Part shown: in pieces, positions 26,543-34,148 of the stretch
Layout of the letters: each line of letters starts with the position of its first letter
How positions within the stretch are numbered: position 1 is the stretch's first letter
Source: an uncultured Prevotellaceae bacterium
Lineage (GTDB): Bacteria > Bacteroidota > Bacteroidia > Bacteroidales > Bacteroidaceae
Assembly: GCA_900315105.1 (NCBI GenBank)
Contig: OMXX01000065.1
Coordinates: 1 to 39,111 of the forward strand
DNA length: 39,111 bases
Reading direction: 5' to 3'
Made by a program: the position numbers and the translations under genes
Notes under the pieces: model-generated
What the model was told of the DNA's origin: nothing
Seen by the model: only the letters and a program-made list of their open reading frames with translations
The model's database searches: none

Positions 26543-26592
26543 CTTTCGCACTCCGGCTCCCTCCCTACGGGGGAGGGCGGGGGGAGAGGCCT
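26543..26592. repeat. GC-rich palindromic repeat in the luxS leader
   Basis: CCTTTCGCACTCCGGCTCCC, CTACGGGGGAGGG and CGGGGGGAGAGGCC; near-identical to the right-hand arms at 32229-32279 and 36721-36763. Confidence 0.8.
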
Positions 26593-26606
26593 TAAATAAA
26601 TAAAAG

Positions 26607-27122
26607 ATGGACCTTATACCAAGTTTCGCAGTTGACCACACCAATCTTCAGCCTGGCATCTATATCTCACGTCAGGATGAAGTGAATGGTGCAGCTATAA
26701 CCACATACGACATTCGTATGACAGCCCCTAATAATGAGCCTTGTCTCAATCCGGCTGCCATTCATACGATAGAGCATCTTGTCGCTACCTATCTTCGCAA
26801 CCTCGACGGCTGGAAGGACAATGTCATTTACTGGGGACCTATGGGATGCCTCACAGGCAACTACCTTATATTAAAAGGAAAATATTCATGCGAGGAAATC
26901 CGCAATCTGATGATTGGCGCATTCCAGTATGTAGTGGACTATGACGATGTGGTCCCTGGCACTACCGCTGCTACCTGCGGAAACTATCTCATGCACGACC
27001 TCCCTATGGCTAAGTATGAGGCTCGTCGCTATGTGAAGCGTCTCAAGGAGGACTTCTACAGCGAGTATCCGGGAATTGTAAGACCAGAGGACACTAACGG
27101 TAAGGTGTTCTTTGATGCGTAA
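26607..27122 (+). CDS. luxS: S-ribosylhomocysteine lyase (AI-2 synthase)
   Basis: 171 residues, full length for LuxS. The metal-binding HTIEH motif (His53, Glu56, His57) and the second metal ligand Cys124 in AATCGNYLMHDL are present. The catalytic Cys81 lies in GPMGCLTGNY. The enzyme converts S-ribosylhomocysteine to homocysteine and DPD, the precursor of autoinducer-2, and recycles the activated methyl cycle in the cytoplasm. A canonical promoter lies at 26388-26419. Confidence 0.97.
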   Translation: MDLIPSFAVDHTNLQPGIYISRQDEVNGAAITTYDIRMTAPNNEPCLNPAAIHTIEHLVATYLRNLDGWKDNVIYWGPMGCLTGNYLILKGKYSCEEIRNLMIGAFQYVVDYDDVVPGTTAATCGNYLMHDLPMAKYEARRYVKRLKEDFYSEYPGIVRPEDTNGKVFFDA

Positions 27123-27131
27123 CTTTAGCTA

Positions 27132-27210
27132 ATGGGTGATGGGTGTTGGGTGATGGCGTATAGCATCATCGTTACAAACCACCACCACCCAACACCTAAC
27201 ACCCAACACC
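27132..27210. repeat. Inverted heptanucleotide arrays between luxS and the carbonic anhydrase-like gene
   Basis: Left: ATGGGTG, ATGGGTG, TTGGGTG, ATGG (27132-27156). Right: CACCCAA, CACCTAA, CACCCAA, CACC (27186-27210). The halves are complementary, so the 94-nt gap can form a large hairpin. Confidence 0.7.
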
Positions 27211-27216
27211 ATAGAA

Positions 27217-27741
27217 ATGGCTATAATCAAATCATACAAAGGAATTTCTCCTAAGTGGGGAAAGGAATGTTATTTCAGCGAGAATGCTGCTATCGTAGGC
27301 GACGTCACTATGGGCGACGAGTGCTCAGTCTGGTTCGGTGCTACCGTGCGTGGCGATGTTGCCCCAATAACAATGGGTAATCGTTGCAATGTGCAGGATG
27401 GTGCTGTTGTTCACGTAACCAACACTACTGGTCCTACCGTTATGGAGGATGACGTGACAATCGGTCATAATGCTACGGTTCATGCCTGTACTCTCAGAAA
27501 GGGCTGCCTCATAGGCATGGGCAGTACGGTTCTTGACGGAGCTGAGGTAGGAGAGGGTGCTGTCGTTGCAGCCCATGCCCTCGTGCTATCTAACACAAAG
27601 ATCGGACCTCACGAGATATGGGGTGGTGTTCCTGCCAAGTTCATCAAGCAGACTAAGCCTAATCAAGCAGAGAGCTATGCTGCACACTATGTGGAGTATG
27701 CGAAAGAATATTTGAAAACCTCCGAAGAGGCTAATAGATAA
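27217..27741 (+). CDS. Gamma-carbonic anhydrase-like hexapeptide-repeat protein
   Basis: 174 residues of left-handed beta-helix hexapeptide repeats (AAIVGDVTMGDECSVWFGAT, VRGDVAPITMGNRCNVQDGA). The three metal-binding His positions of the gamma-carbonic anhydrase family are present: H66 (VVHVTN), H84 and H89 (IGHNATVHAC). The C-terminal helix follows ANKFIKQ-like GGVPAKFIKQTKPNQ. Carbonic anhydrase activity is possible but many relatives (YrdA/PaaY type) have unproven function. It is 94 nt after luxS and 14 nt before the DsbD gene. Confidence 0.85.
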   Translation: MAIIKSYKGISPKWGKECYFSENAAIVGDVTMGDECSVWFGATVRGDVAPITMGNRCNVQDGAVVHVTNTTGPTVMEDDVTIGHNATVHACTLRKGCLIGMGSTVLDGAEVGEGAVVAAHALVLSNTKIGPHEIWGGVPAKFIKQTKPNQAESYAAHYVEYAKEYLKTSEEANR

Positions 27742-27755
27742 TTAATAATTAATTA

Positions 27756-29849
27756 ATGATGAAAAAGCTATCCCTAAAAACCTATTTGAGGAGTTTCTTC
27801 CTCTTACTATTATCATTACTCTCACTAGGGAGTTGGGCTCAGGTGAAGTTCACAGCTTCTATGCAACAGACGGCACCTGATGAGATTACTATTACTTTCT
27901 CGGGTACAATAAGTAAGGGGTGGCATGTCTATGCCCCAGAGGAAAAGCATGGTCCGACTGCCGCTTCAATCAATATTGATAAGATTGAGGGTGCTCGACT
28001 TGAAGGAGGACTGAAAGCCAACAAGCCTGCTACGAAGAAATACGAGGAGGTTTGGAAAGGAGAGGTCGCTTTCTTTGAAGACAATGTTGTCTTTACCCAA
28101 AAGGTGAAACTCACGGGTAAGGAATATAAGATTGAGGGCTATTTTGAATATGGTGCCTGCAATGATGAGGTATGTATTCCGCCATCAAGCGTAGATTTCA
28201 ATTATAGTGGAACAGTAACTCTGCCTTCAACATCTAAGGCTGAAAAAAAAAACGATAAGATAGACGAGGAAATATCTCCTTCCCCCGTTAAGGGACAAAA
28301 GGATAGTATTGATTCCTCAAAAGATACCTCAACCCTAACCCCTAACCCCTCAACTCTAACCCCTCAACTCTCCCCACTAACCCCTAACCCCTCAACACTA
28401 AACCCCTCCTCCCCCTCGTGGGAGACGGAGGGAGGCTTTGGCATCTTCCTCCTCGGCTTCCTCGGCGGTCTCATTGCCTTGCTCACCCCTTGCGTTTGGC
28501 CTATCATACCGATGACCGTGAGCTTCTTCCTGAAAAGAGCAAGCAAGGATGAAAGCGGAAAGGGAAAGGTAGTGCGCTCTGCAAAAGGAATAAGGGATGC
28601 TATTATATATGGTATATCCATTATTGTGATATATCTCGCACTCGGACTCGCCGTAACGGCAATCTTCGGGGCATCGGCACTCAATGCCATGTCAACTAAT
28701 GCCATTTTCAACATCTTCTTCTTCCTTATGTTATTGGCATTCGGAGTCTCCTTCCTCGGAGGTTTCGAGATAACCCTGCCATCTTCTTGGAATAATGCAG
28801 TTGACAAGAAAGCCTCTTCCACATCAGGCTTGCTGAGTATTTTCCTCATGGCATTCACCCTCGTCTTGGTGAGCTTCTCATGCACAGGTCCGATAATAGG
28901 ATTCCTCCTCGTAGAGATGGGGACATCAGGCAGTATCATGGGACCTGCCGTGGGAATGTTCGGTTTCGCACTTGCCCTCGCCCTGCCATTCACCCTCTTT
29001 GCCATCTTCCCATCTTGGCTGAAATCTGCACCTAAGTCTGGCAACTGGATGAACTGCATAAAGGTGACACTCGGCTTCATAGAACTCGCCTTCTCCCTGA
29101 AATTCCTCTCGGTAGCCGACCTTGCCTACGGCTGGCACATACTCGACCGCGAGGTGTTCCTATCCCTTTGGATAATCCTCTTCTTCCTCCTCGGATGCTA
29201 CCTCATTGGCTGGATTCGCTTCCCTCACGATGAGGACGAATATGACAAGATGGGGGAGAAGATTATCAATCAGCGAACCTCAGTCACCCGATTCTTCATG
29301 TCTCTTTGCTCCTTCGCCTTCGCCCTCTATATGGTTCCCGGACTATGGGGAGCACCATGCAAGGCTGTCTCTGCCTTCGCACCTCCTATGAGCACTCAGG
29401 ACTTCAACCTATACAAGAGCGAGACCGTGGAGGCGAAATATAAGGACTACGAAATGGGAATGCAGGCAGCAAAGGCTGCGGGTAAACCTGTGATGATAGA
29501 CTTTACCGGCTTCGGCTGTGTGAACTGCCGTAAGATGGAGGCTGCCGTATGGACAGACGAGAGAGTGAAGGAAATGATAACCAATGACTATGTGCTTATC
29601 CAGCTCTTTGTTGACGACAAGACTCCTCTCCCCGAGCCAATAGAGGTTGTTGAGAACAACCAGCCACGCAAGCTACGCACGGTAGGCGACAAGTGGAGCT
29701 ATCTCCAGCGCACTAAGTTCGGCTCTAACACCCAGCCTTACTATGTGCTCTTGAATAACGAAGAAAAGCTTCTCGCCACTCCACGTTCCTACGATGAGGA
29801 TGTAGAGGCGTATATATCATTCCTTAAGGAAGGATTGAAGAAATATTAG
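27756..29849 (+). CDS. DsbD-type thiol:disulfide interchange protein
   Basis: 697 residues. Order: signal peptide ending GSWAQ, DsbD N-terminal domain (FSGTISKGWHVYAPEE; YGACNDEVCIPPS), a low-complexity linker (~190-228), CcdA/DsbD membrane core (LTPCVWPIIPMTVSFFLKR; VSFSCTGPIIGFLL), and a C-terminal thioredoxin domain with the CxxC pair Cys588/Cys591 in GFGCVNCRKME. It passes electrons from the cytoplasm across the inner membrane to periplasmic thiols. The linker is encoded by eleven phased 7-nt repeats (28328-28404) plus a GC-rich palindrome, giving a TLTPNPS-type heptapeptide repeat. The start could be 27756 or the next codon. Confidence 0.9.
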   Translation: MMKKLSLKTYLRSFFLLLLSLLSLGSWAQVKFTASMQQTAPDEITITFSGTISKGWHVYAPEEKHGPTAASINIDKIEGARLEGGLKANKPATKKYEEVWKGEVAFFEDNVVFTQKVKLTGKEYKIEGYFEYGACNDEVCIPPSSVDFNYSGTVTLPSTSKAEKKNDKIDEEISPSPVKGQKDSIDSSKDTSTLTPNPSTLTPQLSPLTPNPSTLNPSSPSWETEGGFGIFLLGFLGGLIALLTPCVWPIIPMTVSFFLKRASKDESGKGKVVRSAKGIRDAIIYGISIIVIYLALGLAVTAIFGASALNAMSTNAIFNIFFFLMLLAFGVSFLGGFEITLPSSWNNAVDKKASSTSGLLSIFLMAFTLVLVSFSCTGPIIGFLLVEMGTSGSIMGPAVGMFGFALALALPFTLFAIFPSWLKSAPKSGNWMNCIKVTLGFIELAFSLKFLSVADLAYGWHILDREVFLSLWIILFFLLGCYLIGWIRFPHDEDEYDKMGEKIINQRTSVTRFFMSLCSFAFALYMVPGLWGAPCKAVSAFAPPMSTQDFNLYKSETVEAKYKDYEMGMQAAKAAGKPVMIDFTGFGCVNCRKMEAAVWTDERVKEMITNDYVLIQLFVDDKTPLPEPIEVVENNQPRKLRTVGDKWSYLQRTKFGSNTQPYYVLLNNEEKLLATPRSYDEDVEAYISFLKEGLKKY
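28328..28436. repeat. Heptanucleotide array and palindrome inside the DsbD linker
   Basis: Eleven units from CTCAACC through CTAACCC, CTAACCC, CTCAACT, CTAACCC, CTCAACT, CTCCCCA, CTAACCC, CTAACCC, CTCAACA to CTAAACC (28328-28404), followed by a GC-rich palindrome (CCTCCCCCTCGTGGGAGACG to 28436). Three units make 21 nt, so the protein shows a 7-residue repeat. Confidence 0.85.
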
Positions 29850-29882
29850 CCCCCTCCCGACCTCCCCGAGGGGAGGAGGCGT
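29850..29882. repeat. GC-rich palindrome after the DsbD gene
   Basis: CCCCCTCCCGACCTCCCC / GAGGGGAGGAGG palindrome starting at the stop codon of the DsbD gene. Confidence 0.65.
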
Positions 29883-29923
29883 TTAGATACTAAGATAAAT
29901 AATAAATTAATATAAAATCCGAA

Positions 29924-30673
29924 ATGCCCTCTACGGTTAGAAGTGATTGCTCATTACTATATAGAAATCTCTCCCCCTCGGGGGAGATGGAGGGGGGCTA
30001 TATCACCCACCACTATATAGAGAAAGGAGAAGGCTTCCCCTTGATACTGCTTCATGGGAATGGGGAGGATTGCAGCTATTTCGAGCACCAGATAGAGCCT
30101 TTCGCCCAGCACTTCCGTGTTATTGCGATTGACACTCGCGGACACGGACAGACACCTCGTGGAGATGCACCTTTCACCATACGGCAGTTTGCAGAGGACC
30201 TGCTTGCATTCATGAATCAGCGCGGAATAGCGAAAGCCCATATACTCGGCTTTTCTGATGGCGGTAACATAGCAATGGTATTTGCCCTTGCGCATCCCGA
30301 GCGTGTGGAGAAACTGATTCTCAACGGAGCCAACCTTGATGCTTCGGGCGTAAAGAGAAAGATACAGATTCCGATAGAGATAGGCTATTGGATAGCAAGT
30401 CTATTCGCAAAGAGGAGTCCCAAGGCAAGGCTGAATGCCGAGATGCTCGGACTAATGGTCAACGATCCAAACGTGAAGCCTGATGAACTCTCACAAATAC
30501 AATCTCCAACCCTTGTCATAGCCGGCAATAATGACATGATAAAAGACGCGCACACCCGACTTATTGCACGCTCCATCCCCAATGCCGAGCTTGCCATCAT
30601 TCCCGGTAGTCATTTTGTCGCCAACAAGAATCCCCAACCCTTTAATGAGACGGTGCTCCGCTTCCTGCTTTAA
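29924..30673 (+). CDS. Alpha/beta hydrolase
   Basis: 249 residues. The fold is complete: oxyanion region LILLHGNGEDC, AIDTRGHGQTPRG, nucleophile Ser111 in LGFSDGGN, Asp204 in IAGNNDMI and His230 in IPGSHFVANKN. The substrate is unknown. The N-terminus is odd: residues ~15-25 (RNLSPSGEMEGGY) come from a GC-rich palindrome (29969-29998), and the conserved family start (YITHHYIEKGEGFPLILLHG) follows directly. No other ATG fits better, so the repeat appears to supply part of the N-terminus. Likely the last gene of the luxS unit. Confidence 0.85.
   Translation: MPSTVRSDCSLLYRNLSPSGEMEGGYITHHYIEKGEGFPLILLHGNGEDCSYFEHQIEPFAQHFRVIAIDTRGHGQTPRGDAPFTIRQFAEDLLAFMNQRGIAKAHILGFSDGGNIAMVFALAHPERVEKLILNGANLDASGVKRKIQIPIEIGYWIASLFAKRSPKARLNAEMLGLMVNDPNVKPDELSQIQSPTLVIAGNNDMIKDAHTRLIARSIPNAELAIIPGSHFVANKNPQPFNETVLRFLL
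29969..29998. repeat. GC-rich palindrome inside the hydrolase N-terminus
   Basis: CTCTCCCCCTCGGGGGAGAT then GGAGGGGG; translated in frame. Confidence 0.7.
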
Positions 30674-30715
30674 TACCGTAATGATTTCAAAGGCAACGCC
30701 AACATCTACAGACAT

Positions 30716-30751
30716 AAAAAATCACCGCAGCATCGTGTCGCGGTGATTTTT
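30716..30751. terminator. Bidirectional intrinsic terminator
   Basis: AAAAATCACCGC / GCGGTGATTTTT, a perfect 12-bp stem with an 11-nt loop, between convergent hydrolase (+) and waaA (-) genes. Confidence 0.85.
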
Positions 30752-30767
30752 GTTTATCTACATAATA

Positions 30768-30812
30768 TAACGTCAGTTCAACAAGCTAAAGCAGGTCGTC
30801 GAACTGACGTTA
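30768..30812. repeat. Palindromic repeat (TAACGTCAGTTC family)
   Basis: TAACGTCAGTTCAAC (30768-30782) and GTCGAACTGACGTTA (30798-30812) pair with one mismatch. Same family as 18458-18503. Confidence 0.75.
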
Positions 30813-30814
30813 AT

Positions 30815-30851
30815 AAAAAATGCCGCTCAGAATTGCGTCTGAACGGCATTT
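30815..30851 (-). terminator. Intrinsic terminator of waaA
   Basis: On the minus strand, AAATGCCGTTCAGA pairs with TCTGAGCGGCATTT (one mismatch) and is followed by a T-run. Confidence 0.8.
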
Positions 30852-30880
30852 ATGTTTCTATAGAATATTTATTGAAGATT

Positions 30881-32146
30881 TTATTGAAGATTAACTGCAT
30901 CGAGCACCTTGTCGGTTGCTCCGGAGGCACTCTTGACATATTCGCCTGCCTTCTGACTCGAAGTGGCGAGCGAGGCCTTGTCGGCAATGAAGCTGTCCAT
31001 TATCTTGGCAAAGTCGTCAGAGCCGTTGATAGGATAGCCGCCACCGGCAGCAATGAGTTCCTTGGCTTCCTGGAACTTGTCGTGGTTAGGACCGAATACT
31101 ACCGGCATATTCCATACAGCAGCCTCAAGCACGTTGTGTATGCCTACTCCGAATCCTCCGCCTACGTAGGCTACATCACCATATTTATATATAGAGGAGA
31201 GGAGTCCGAAGCAGTTGATGATGAGTACCTCGGCATTCTGGAGTCGCTCTACGAGATCGGCATCGAGAGGCTGGTGCCCACGAGTCTGCATTGACATCAT
31301 CTCGGTGTATCGCTCCACCTTTCTGCCCTTTAGCAAGGTGTCAATCTGCTGAAGATGGTCTTCGTCTATGACGTGAGGCGCGATGATCAACTTCCAGTCC
31401 TTATGCTTCTCGAAGTAAGGAATGAATATTTCCTCGTCGGGTTGCCATGAGCTGCCGGCAATGAATGTAGGCTTGCCGTCCTTGAATGCCTTTACAAGTT
31501 CGAGTGTGCGTGACTGGTCTGCGATTTGCATAACGCGGTCGAAGCGTGTATCGCCTGTTACCTTCACGTTCTTGATGCCTATGTTCTCAAGCAGTTGCTT
31601 TGACTCCTCGTTCTGCACGAAGAAGGCTGTGAAGCACTTGAGCACGTGGGCGTATTCCTTGCCATACCAGCGGAAGAACACCTGATTAGGACGGAAGATG
31701 CTGCTCACGCTATATACCGGCACCTTGCGATGATTGAGGATGTGGAGATAGTTGTACCAGAACTCATACTTTATGAAGAAGGCTATCTCCGGACGTATGG
31801 TTCTGAGGAATCGACGGGCATTGGTGACAGTATCGATAGGGAGGTAGCAGATGATGTCTGCTCCCTCATAGTTCTTTCTCACCTCGTATCCCGAGGGAGA
31901 GAAGAAAGTGAGCAGAATCTTGTATTCCGGACGATGCTCACGCAGATACTCGATGATGGGGCGACCTTGCTCAAACTCGCCCAGCGATGCTGCGTGCACC
32001 CAGATATATCGTGCATTTGGGTCAACCTTCTCGCGAAGCACACGAAACGAATCGCGTTCTCCACGCCACATCTTCTTCAACTTACCGTTGAATAGACTTG
32101 CGATTGCAACTCCCAGTTGCACTATGTACATTATGATGTTATACAT
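30881..32146 (-). CDS. waaA: 3-deoxy-D-manno-octulosonic acid (Kdo) transferase
   Basis: 421 residues, normal length. An N-terminal membrane-associating segment is followed by the GT30 motif YIWVHAASLGEFEQGRP with the catalytic Glu57. Further on are TGDTRFDRV, FIAGSSWQPDEEIFIP and the donor-site block GGGFGVGIHNVLEAA with FGPNHDKFQEA. It transfers Kdo from CMP-Kdo to lipid A precursor at the inner face of the inner membrane. It probably shares the gltX transcript; the 139-nt gap holds an inverted pair of GC-rich repeats. Confidence 0.95.
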   Translation of the reverse strand: MYNIIMYIVQLGVAIASLFNGKLKKMWRGERDSFRVLREKVDPNARYIWVHAASLGEFEQGRPIIEYLREHRPEYKILLTFFSPSGYEVRKNYEGADIICYLPIDTVTNARRFLRTIRPEIAFFIKYEFWYNYLHILNHRKVPVYSVSSIFRPNQVFFRWYGKEYAHVLKCFTAFFVQNEESKQLLENIGIKNVKVTGDTRFDRVMQIADQSRTLELVKAFKDGKPTFIAGSSWQPDEEIFIPYFEKHKDWKLIIAPHVIDEDHLQQIDTLLKGRKVERYTEMMSMQTRGHQPLDADLVERLQNAEVLIINCFGLLSSIYKYGDVAYVGGGFGVGIHNVLEAAVWNMPVVFGPNHDKFQEAKELIAAGGGYPINGSDDFAKIMDSFIADKASLATSSQKAGEYVKSASGATDKVLDAVNLQ

Positions 32147-32150
32147 ATGG

Positions 32151-32279
32151 CCTCTCCCCCCGCCCTCTCCCGTAGAGAGGGAGCCGATTCGACTATGGGG
32201 GATCGTTTATTGTTTTTTTTGATAATTGGCCTTTCGCGCTCCGGCTCCCTCCCTACGGGGGAGGGCGGGGGGAGAGGCC
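32151..32279. repeat. Inverted pair of GC-rich palindromic repeats between gltX and waaA
   Basis: Arms 32151-32188 and 32242-32279 are inverted copies (38 bp, about two mismatches), separated by ~53 nt. The same paired layout recurs at 36626-36763. This is like a bacterial interspersed mosaic element built from two REP units. Confidence 0.85.
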
Positions 32280-32285
32280 GTTTTA

Positions 32286-33800
32286 TTATCCCAATTTCTC
32301 CACCGCTCTCTTCAGGCGGGCTAATGTCTCTTCCTTGCCAAGGAATGCGGAGATATCGAACATGCCAGGACCCTTGCCCTCGCCAACGAGTGCGAGACGG
32401 AAGGCGTTCATCACGTCACCGAGCTTATAGCCCTTGCTCTCAACCCATGCCATAACGACAGGCTCCTGACCTTCGACAGAGAAGTCGCTAATACCTTCGA
32501 GGACAGTAGCAAGTTCGGTCATTACCTCGGCAGAGTTCTCCTTCCAACGCTTCTTCACGGTCTTCTCGTCATATACATCAGGGGCAATGAAGAAGAATGA
32601 ACAGAGAGGCCAGAGCTCGCTTACGAAGTTGACACGATCCTTCATCATCTCAACAACCTTGACGATGCGGTTCATTGACTCCTCAACGCCATTGTTGGCA
32701 ACGATAGGAGCAAACAGTCCGGCAATCTCCTCTGCACTCTTGCGGAGGATATATTCGTGGTTGAACCACTGGCACTTCTTATAGTCGAACTTGGCACCTG
32801 CCTTAGAGCAGCGTGAAATGTCGAATGCCTTTTCAAGTTCCTCAAGAGAGAATACCTCCTGCTCTGTACCCGGATTCCATCCGAGAAGTGCAAGGAAGTT
32901 TATGATAGCCTCTGGGAAATAACCGCTCTCGCGATATCCTGAGCTTATCTCGCCAGTCTTTGGATCGTGCCATTCAAGTGGGAATACAGGGAAACCGAGA
33001 CGGTCGCCGTCACGCTTTGAGAGCTTACCCTTGCCTTCCGGCTTCAGCAAAAGAGGAAGGTGAGCAAACTGAGGCATTGTATCTTCCCATCCGAATGCCT
33101 TGTAGAGAAGTACATGAAGCGGAGCACTTGGCAACCACTCCTCACCACGGATGACGTGTGAGACTTCCATGAGGTGGTCGTCAACGATGTTTGCAAGGTG
33201 ATAGGTTGGCAGTTCATCGGCACTCTTATAGAGCACCTTGTCGTCAAGGATATCACTCTTGATGCGAACCTCGCCACGGATAAGGTCATTAACGAGAACC
33301 TCCTCACCCGGCTCGATCTTGAAGCGGACAACATACTGCTTGCCATCGGCAATGAGCTGGTCCACCTCCTCGCGAGGCATACTCAGGGAGTTGCGCATCT
33401 GCATGCGGGTGTGGGCATCGTACTGGAAGTTCTGTATCTCAGCACGCTTTGCCTCAAGTTCCTCTGGTGTGTCGAATGCTATATATGCCTTGCCATTTGC
33501 AAGGAGTTCCTTTACGTATGTCTTGTAGATGTCGCGGCGCTCGCTCTGACGGTATGGGCCGTGATTTCCGCCGAAGCTTACTCCTTCGTCGAATTTTATG
33601 CCTAACCAACGGAAAGACTCGATGATATATTCTTCTGCTCCTGGAACGAAGCGCTGAGAGTCGGTATCCTCAATACGGAAAATGAGATCGCCGCCATGCT
33701 GACGGGCAAAAAGGTAGTTGTATAACGCAGTACGAACGCCGCCGATATGTAGCGGACCAGTAGGACTCGGTGCAAAGCGCACTCTTACTTTTCTATCCAT
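32286..33800 (-). CDS. gltX: Glutamyl-tRNA synthetase
   Basis: 504 residues, class I aminoacyl-tRNA synthetase. The HIGH-type signature HIGG (residues 18-21) lies in [18 protein letters not shown]. The KMSKS-type signature is KLSKR in [16 protein letters not shown]. The family signature [12 protein letters not shown] and the anticodon-binding alpha-helical C-terminus are present. It charges tRNA-Glu (possibly tRNA-Gln, depending on whether GatCAB is present). Confidence 0.97.
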   Translation of the reverse strand: MDRKVRVRFAPSPTGPLHIGGVRTALYNYLFARQHGGDLIFRIEDTDSQRFVPGAEEYIIESFRWLGIKFDEGVSFGGNHGPYRQSERRDIYKTYVKELLANGKAYIAFDTPEELEAKRAEIQNFQYDAHTRMQMRNSLSMPREEVDQLIADGKQYVVRFKIEPGEEVLVNDLIRGEVRIKSDILDDKVLYKSADELPTYHLANIVDDHLMEVSHVIRGEEWLPSAPLHVLLYKAFGWEDTMPQFAHLPLLLKPEGKGKLSKRDGDRLGFPVFPLEWHDPKTGEISSGYRESGYFPEAIINFLALLGWNPGTEQEVFSLEELEKAFDISRCSKAGAKFDYKKCQWFNHEYILRKSAEEIAGLFAPIVANNGVEESMNRIVKVVEMMKDRVNFVSELWPLCSFFFIAPDVYDEKTVKKRWKENSAEVMTELATVLEGISDFSVEGQEPVVMAWVESKGYKLGDVMNAFRLALVGEGKGPGMFDISAFLGKEETLARLKRAVEKLG

Positions 33801-33829
33801 TGTATGTCTTAATTTTCTAAATTTCCATG

Positions 33830-33861
33830 CAAAATTAGCATTTTAATCGCACTTTAGCGAA
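33830..33861 (-). promoter_or_regulatory. Promoter for gltX-waaA
   Basis: TAATTTTG (33830-33837) on the minus strand with TTCG exactly 20 nt upstream, a variant of the TTTG -33 element. Confidence 0.5.
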
Positions 33862-34148
33862 CTTTTTCTCATATTTTCGCCATTATCCTATTTTTTTTTA
33901 GTATTTTCGCACTCAAAATAGGAAAAATAGCCCCTAATGGCCCCTCACCCGTCCTACGGACACCCTCTGGCACATACTCGGAGATACTCAATCTCCGACT
34001 TCCCCTAAGGGCGAGGGAAATGTTACACCATATCGCTTGTGTGGAGTCCTTTGACGGGAATAATACTAACTTCTCCCTCGCCCTTAGGGGAGAGGGTGTC
34101 CGCAGGACGGGTGAGGGGCTGTAGGATAGGGCTTTTAATATTACATTT
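33862..34148. other. Divergent intergenic region with a long inverted repeat
   Basis: No gene. A weak promoter-like TATTTTCG occurs at 33902-33909 for the plus strand. A long inverted repeat follows: left arm 33941-33969 and 34000-34019, right arm 34073-34118. The left arm is split by an insert of ~30 nt with its own CGGAGAT/ATCTCCG hairpin. Confidence 0.7.

Noticed and set aside
26224..28404. CRISPR-like arrays
   Set aside because: The repeats are 7 nt, contiguous and without spacers, so they are tandem arrays, not CRISPR.
28364..29080. 238-codon antisense frame inside the DsbD gene
   Set aside because: Antisense to the membrane core of the DsbD protein, with no hydrophobic or domain pattern of its own.
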